A stretch of DNA of 64,000 nucleotides from Bacillota bacterium. Its GTDB lineage: Bacteria > Bacillota > Clostridia > Peptostreptococcales > Anaerovoracaceae. The stretch covers positions 62,001 through 126,000 of the forward strand of contig JAHZHL010000035.1 in NCBI GenBank assembly GCA_019420305.1, in the 5' to 3' direction. How positions within the stretch are numbered: the stretch's first letter is position 1; every line of letters starts with the position of its first letter. The notes beneath the pieces are model-generated. The model was not told the origin of the DNA. It was given only the letters and a program-made list of their open reading frames with translations, and searched no databases. This document shows positions 60,848 through 64,000 of the stretch, piece after piece. The position numbers were made by a program, and so were the translations under genes.

Positions 60848-61303
60848 TTACAACTCCAGTTTTACTTTTACCCGTTCATCTTCAAATCCAAGAGAATGAA
60901 ACCAGTTATAGGAATTTTTATTACTTCTTGTTGTCATCGCTTCAATAACTCTGACTCCTCGTTTCTTCGCCTCATTCATCTGCATTTCTACTAAATGTTG
61001 CGCAATTCCTCTTTTCCTGTAACCAGCATTTACACCAATCATATTAATATGAAAACGTGGTTCGTCAAAAATTTTTAAACTATATGCCCATGAAAATCCT
61101 ACCAAAGTACAATTATCTTTTGCACCAACGACAAATGCGGATCCATCTTCAATATAATCTGACATCTTTATTACATAGTCTTTCGGAGTGTTATCAGGAT
61201 AACCTTGAGAAATGTTACTAGCTAGTATTTCACACATAAGGTCTGTCAGTTCTGAATAAAATATTGTTATATCTTTTTTTCTAAACACAAAATATTCAAC
61301 CAT
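60848..61303 (-). CDS. GNAT-family acetyltransferase
   Basis: The 151-residue protein has the GNAT core at about 55-135: CTLVGFSWAYSLKIFDEPRFHINMIGVNAGYRKRGIAQHLVEMQMNEAKKRG with the R-x-x-G-x-A acetyl-CoA loop (YRKRGIAQ), then YNWFHSLGFE. It overlaps the sugar transferase gene and precedes the DegT-like gene by three bases. Likely N-acetylates a sugar amine of the repeat unit. Confidence 0.88.
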   Translation of the reverse strand: MVEYFVFRKKDITIFYSELTDLMCEILASNISQGYPDNTPKDYVIKMSDYIEDGSAFVVGAKDNCTLVGFSWAYSLKIFDEPRFHINMIGVNAGYRKRGIAQHLVEMQMNEAKKRGVRVIEAMTTRSNKNSYNWFHSLGFEDERVKVKLEL

Positions 61304-61934
61304 TTTTATTTACTTCCTGTTGCACCCAAGCCCTCTCTACATCCAAATTCTCCATACCAAGTTCTTCACCACTGGCAATGTCGCTTCGTCTAAGTACCTT
61401 TGCAACTGTTTGAAATATTATTTTACAATCAGCAATGAAACTGATCTGCTTTACATATTCAACATCCAGGCCTATGCGCTCATCCCAGCCCAAGTTATTC
61501 CTCCCGCTAACTTGCGCAAGGCCTGTAAGTCCTGGCCGTACTGAATGACGAATTCTTTCTTCTTGCTTATAAAAAGGGAGGTATCTAACTAACAATGGCC
61601 GCGGTCCAACAATACTCATATCGCCTTTAAAAATATTAATCAGTTCTGGTAGCTCGTCAAGCGAGGTTGTTCTAAGTGTCTTTCCGAATTTAGTCAGCCG
61701 TGCCTCATCCGGCAGCAAATTTCCCTGCGTATCCCTTTTATCAGACATCGTTCTAAATTTATAAAGTTTAAAAATTTTTTCATTTTTGCCTGGCCGTTCC
61801 TGTTTAAATATCACAGGGCTACCCAGTTTTACTTTGACAAGTATTGCTGTTAATATCATCAGCAGACTAAGAACAATTATTGCTATTCCTGATAAAATTA
61901 AATCCAGCAATCTTTTTACATATCTACGATACAT
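61296..61934 (-). CDS. Initiating undecaprenyl-phosphate sugar phosphotransferase (PglC/WcaJ-type)
   Basis: The 212-residue monotopic membrane enzyme starts MYRRYVKRLLDLILSGIAIIVLS, has FKQERPGKNEKIFKLYKFRTMS with the Arg/Phe motif, DELPELINIFKGDMSIVGPRPLLV and RPGLTGLAQVSGRN. It transfers a phosphosugar from UDP-sugar to undecaprenyl phosphate and so begins the repeat unit. AGGAG before ATG 61934 fixes the start, two bases after the upstream stop. Neighbour logic with the aminotransferase at the right edge suggests a diamino-sugar such as bacillosamine as first residue (inference). Confidence 0.93.
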   Translation of the reverse strand: MYRRYVKRLLDLILSGIAIIVLSLLMILTAILVKVKLGSPVIFKQERPGKNEKIFKLYKFRTMSDKRDTQGNLLPDEARLTKFGKTLRTTSLDELPELINIFKGDMSIVGPRPLLVRYLPFYKQEERIRHSVRPGLTGLAQVSGRNNLGWDERIGLDVEYVKQISFIADCKIIFQTVAKVLRRSDIASGEELGMENLDVERAWVQQEVNKNG

Positions 61935-61935
61935 A

Positions 61936-62970
61936 CTAACTCCTATATAAAGGAAAAAAATCCATATGTAATTCCTCTCCTGTGCGCAAATCCACAAGAT
62001 ACTGATAGGTATTATAGTCAAAAATTTTCCGCCCTATATAAAAACTATATTCCCCATGGGGAGCAAAGCACCGTTTGTACTGGAAGATCCCATCATCTTT
62101 CCCTGCTCCACCGCCAAGAACAAAGTTTTTCAGTCCTTTTTCTTTTGCCCACTTGATAATCTCATATTTAAGAAAATCATTCGGCCTTAATTCAAAATAT
62201 TCTCTATCTGTACCCCCAAGGTAGGAATAGCAGTTGTTTTTACCATAAATAACTAATTCCGTTGAAATAATTTGTTCTTGATAAATAACATAAAAATACA
62301 TTACATTGTCTTTCATCTCACTCAAGTTTTTATAAAACTGTCTGCTGAAGTAATAAGCTTCATCTGCGTTAGTCCTATCCATAGTACCATAGTAAATACG
62401 CAAAAACTCCTCAATATGCTCATCTGTATTTTCTACAATGATTTGTAGCCCATTCGAATTCGCTCTCTTTACATTTTTTCTTACTTTCTGTTTAAAATCC
62501 ATCCAGATCTCATCAAGCGGCATTTCAAGAGAGCGAACCACATTATGTGTACGTGTTTCAATCTCTCCATCATAATGTTTATAGTAATCTGCAAATAACT
62601 CAAACCTTACAAATTCACATATATAACACTTTTTTTTGCAATACTCTGCATAAGTTTGATTCAATTTATTCCAGTCAGAAATACTTCCCCAAAATCCGCC
62701 ATAGCCATATGGAGTTATAAGATCAAAATACGTTCCTTCTTTAATCTTTCCCGATAGATTCTCATCTAAAGCCACGTCCCTTCGCAACACCACATTAATA
62801 GCTTTATCCTTTCCATTTTCATAGAGCAACAGAATTGGAGTTCCATTCTTTGGTGCTTCTCTCATAAAGGCTTTGGAATAATCTGATAGATAGAAAACAT
62901 CATAATCCGGAAAGCTTCTTACAATAGAATCCCATTCGGCACAATTCTCAATACTAATTTCTTTTAACAT
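61936..62970 (-). CDS. FemAB/GNAT-like acyl- or aminoacyltransferase
   Basis: The 344-residue protein has the double-GNAT layout of FemAB-type enzymes: FYLSDYSKAFMREAPKNGTP, TYFDLITPYGYGGFWG, WMDFKQKVRKNVKRANSNGLQII, and the C-terminal FVLGGGAGKDDGIFQYKRCFAP. It may add an amino acid or acyl group to a surface sugar, or work on peptidoglycan precursors. GAGGTAG precedes the ATG. It lies between the aminotransferase and the initiating transferase genes, with 17 and one base gaps. Confidence 0.85.
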   Translation of the reverse strand: MLKEISIENCAEWDSIVRSFPDYDVFYLSDYSKAFMREAPKNGTPILLLYENGKDKAINVVLRRDVALDENLSGKIKEGTYFDLITPYGYGGFWGSISDWNKLNQTYAEYCKKKCYICEFVRFELFADYYKHYDGEIETRTHNVVRSLEMPLDEIWMDFKQKVRKNVKRANSNGLQIIVENTDEHIEEFLRIYYGTMDRTNADEAYYFSRQFYKNLSEMKDNVMYFYVIYQEQIISTELVIYGKNNCYSYLGGTDREYFELRPNDFLKYEIIKWAKEKGLKNFVLGGGAGKDDGIFQYKRCFAPHGEYSFYIGRKIFDYNTYQYLVDLRTGEELHMDFFPLYRS

Positions 62971-62986
62971 ATGTCTACTTTCTACC

Positions 62987-64000
62987 TCATATTTCTTCCA
63001 TCTTTCCTTCTCCTAAAGATGAAAGTATCAAGTCTGTTACAACCTCCTGCGCCTCTTCCGGCATATTCAAATCACTCGGCAGGCACAGACCTCTGGCGAA
63101 AACATCCCCGCCTACATCGCCGTCTTTATCCCCGGCCGTCACATAATCGCATCCCGCGTAAAAGGGCTGCATGTGCATCGGCTTCCAGACGGGACGGGAC
63201 TCGATGTTGTACTCCTCCAGCTTCAGCCGTATCTTCTCCGGCGTCACCTTCCCGCTTTCCACCAGTTCTTTGTCGATGGTAAAACAGCTGAGCCAGAAAT
63301 TGGGTTCCGAACAATCCAGATAAGGATTCATTTCCACCGGCAAATTTTCAAACGCGGATTTATACCGCTGATAAATTATCTTTTTTCCCTCACGATGTTC
63401 GTTCAGATGTAACATCTGCCCCCGGGCGACCCCGGCAGTCAGATTGCTCATCCGATAATTGTATCCCAGTTCCGAATGCTGGTACCATGGCGCCGGATCT
63501 CTGGCCTGGGTGGACCAGAACCTCGCTTTGGCGATGGCTTCCGCGTCATCGGACAGTAGCATACCTCCGCTGGTGGCGGTGATGATTTTGTTTCCGTTAA
63601 AGGAAATTATATTGTACTTTCCGAACGTTCCGGTCTGCTTGCCCTTATAAACAGCAGAAAGGCTTTCGGCAGCATCTTCAATGAAAACAACACCGTACCG
63701 CGCACAGAGAGCAGCGATTTCATCCAGTCTGGCAGGCGTTCCATATAAATTCGCGACTACCACCGCTTTCGTCTTTCCTTTATATTTTTCCAGCGCGCGT
63801 TCCAGAGCCCTGGGGTCCATATTCCAGGTATCGCGTTCTGAGTCGATAAACACCGGAATCCCCTTCTCGTAGCACACCGGATTTACGGTGGCCGCGAAGG
63901 TCATGTCCGAGCAGAGGACAACATCGCCTTCCTGTACCCCAGCCAGCTTGATCGCGAGGTGCAGAGCCGCGGTTCCCGATGACAAAGCTGCCGCCGCGTC
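62987..64000 (-). CDS. DegT/DnrJ/EryC1 aminotransferase (PglE-like), 5' end cut by window edge
   Basis: The frame is open to base 64000; the visible 337 codons lack the N-terminus. It shows LSSGTAALHLAIKLAGVQEGDVVLCSDMTFAATVNPV, VVFIEDAAESLSAVYKGKQTG, the PLP Lys region NIISFNGNKIITATSGGMLL and YRMSNLTAGVARGQM. FNGNKI is typical of the UDP-4-keto-6-deoxy-HexNAc aminotransferases next to PglC-type transferases. Its high GC contrasts with the genes after it. Likely makes the 4-amino sugar used in the first repeat-unit residue. Confidence 0.92.
   Translation of the reverse strand, partial: DAAAALSSGTAALHLAIKLAGVQEGDVVLCSDMTFAATVNPVCYEKGIPVFIDSERDTWNMDPRALERALEKYKGKTKAVVVANLYGTPARLDEIAALCARYGVVFIEDAAESLSAVYKGKQTGTFGKYNIISFNGNKIITATSGGMLLSDDAEAIAKARFWSTQARDPAPWYQHSELGYNYRMSNLTAGVARGQMLHLNEHREGKKIIYQRYKSAFENLPVEMNPYLDCSEPNFWLSCFTIDKELVESGKVTPEKIRLKLEEYNIESRPVWKPMHMQPFYAGCDYVTAGDKDGDVGGDVFARGLCLPSDLNMPEEAQEVVTDLILSSLGEGKMEEI

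Overview
The window looks like a chromosomal segment of an anaerobic, amino-acid-using member of the Clostridia (Bacillota). The evidence is Gram-positive-type ribosome binding sites (AGGAGG), separate coaB and coaC genes, a Gram-positive CpsB/CpsC/CpsD phosphoregulatory module with the tyrosine kinase split from its membrane adaptor, a sortase, an LCP ligase, TRAP uptake, an iron-dependent alcohol dehydrogenase and methylglyoxal synthase. I cannot name the genus from sequence alone.

Layout. 1-3655 (minus): a class III aminotransferase followed by a three-part TRAP transporter, probably one catabolic operon behind a sigma-54-like promoter. 4020-7530: a small anchored protein, a DUF362 protein, two paralogous XRE regulators and a lipoprotein with an internal duplication. 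7670-22956: mostly housekeeping, with tRNA-Ser, mgsA, thrC, coaB/coaC, a VOC protein, molbindin, a permease plus alcohol dehydrogenase pair, an Orn/Lys/Arg-type decarboxylase, a CCA-adding enzyme, two exporters, and a sigma/anti-sigma operon with a His/Cys-rich secreted protein. 23135-27690: tRNA-Glu, a membrane protein, a MATE exporter behind a transcription attenuator, and a divergent marR-MFS operon.

27773-64000 (all minus) is a cell-surface polysaccharide locus running off the right edge. Transcription goes from high to low coordinates: aminotransferase, FemAB-like protein, initiating sugar transferase, acetyltransferase, DegT-like enzyme, glycosyltransferases, Wzx flippase, Wzy polymerase, a full WbpA/B/D/E/I-like set for a diacetamido-uronic acid, galE, wecB (broken by a stop codon), then a foreign AT-rich cassette and decayed genes, then a nucleotidyltransferase, VanZ, LCP, Ig-like protein, sortase and substrate, and finally CpsB/C/D. 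Base composition changes in blocks: the 39.2-44.4 kb cassette and the 51.0-58.2 kb block are visibly AT-richer than the rest.

Most interesting items: (1) a three-gene AT-rich cassette at 39.2-44.4 kb coding for a uracil phosphoribosyltransferase, a guanylate-kinase-like plus dUTPase/dCTP-deaminase-like plus two-helix membrane protein whose expected catalytic positions look substituted, and an LRR-Roc-COR (Roco) GTPase. It is a candidate nucleotide-sensing defence or signalling system. (2) A family of dispersed bipartite elements, each with two 39-base units of 8-base inverted arms around 23-base centres; two copies are 164 bases long with identical geometry, and a third has different arms. 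(3) Paired leader repeats bracketing the foreign Wzy/Wzx block. (4) An in-frame amber codon in wecB. All functional statements are family-based inferences from sequence; no searches were run.
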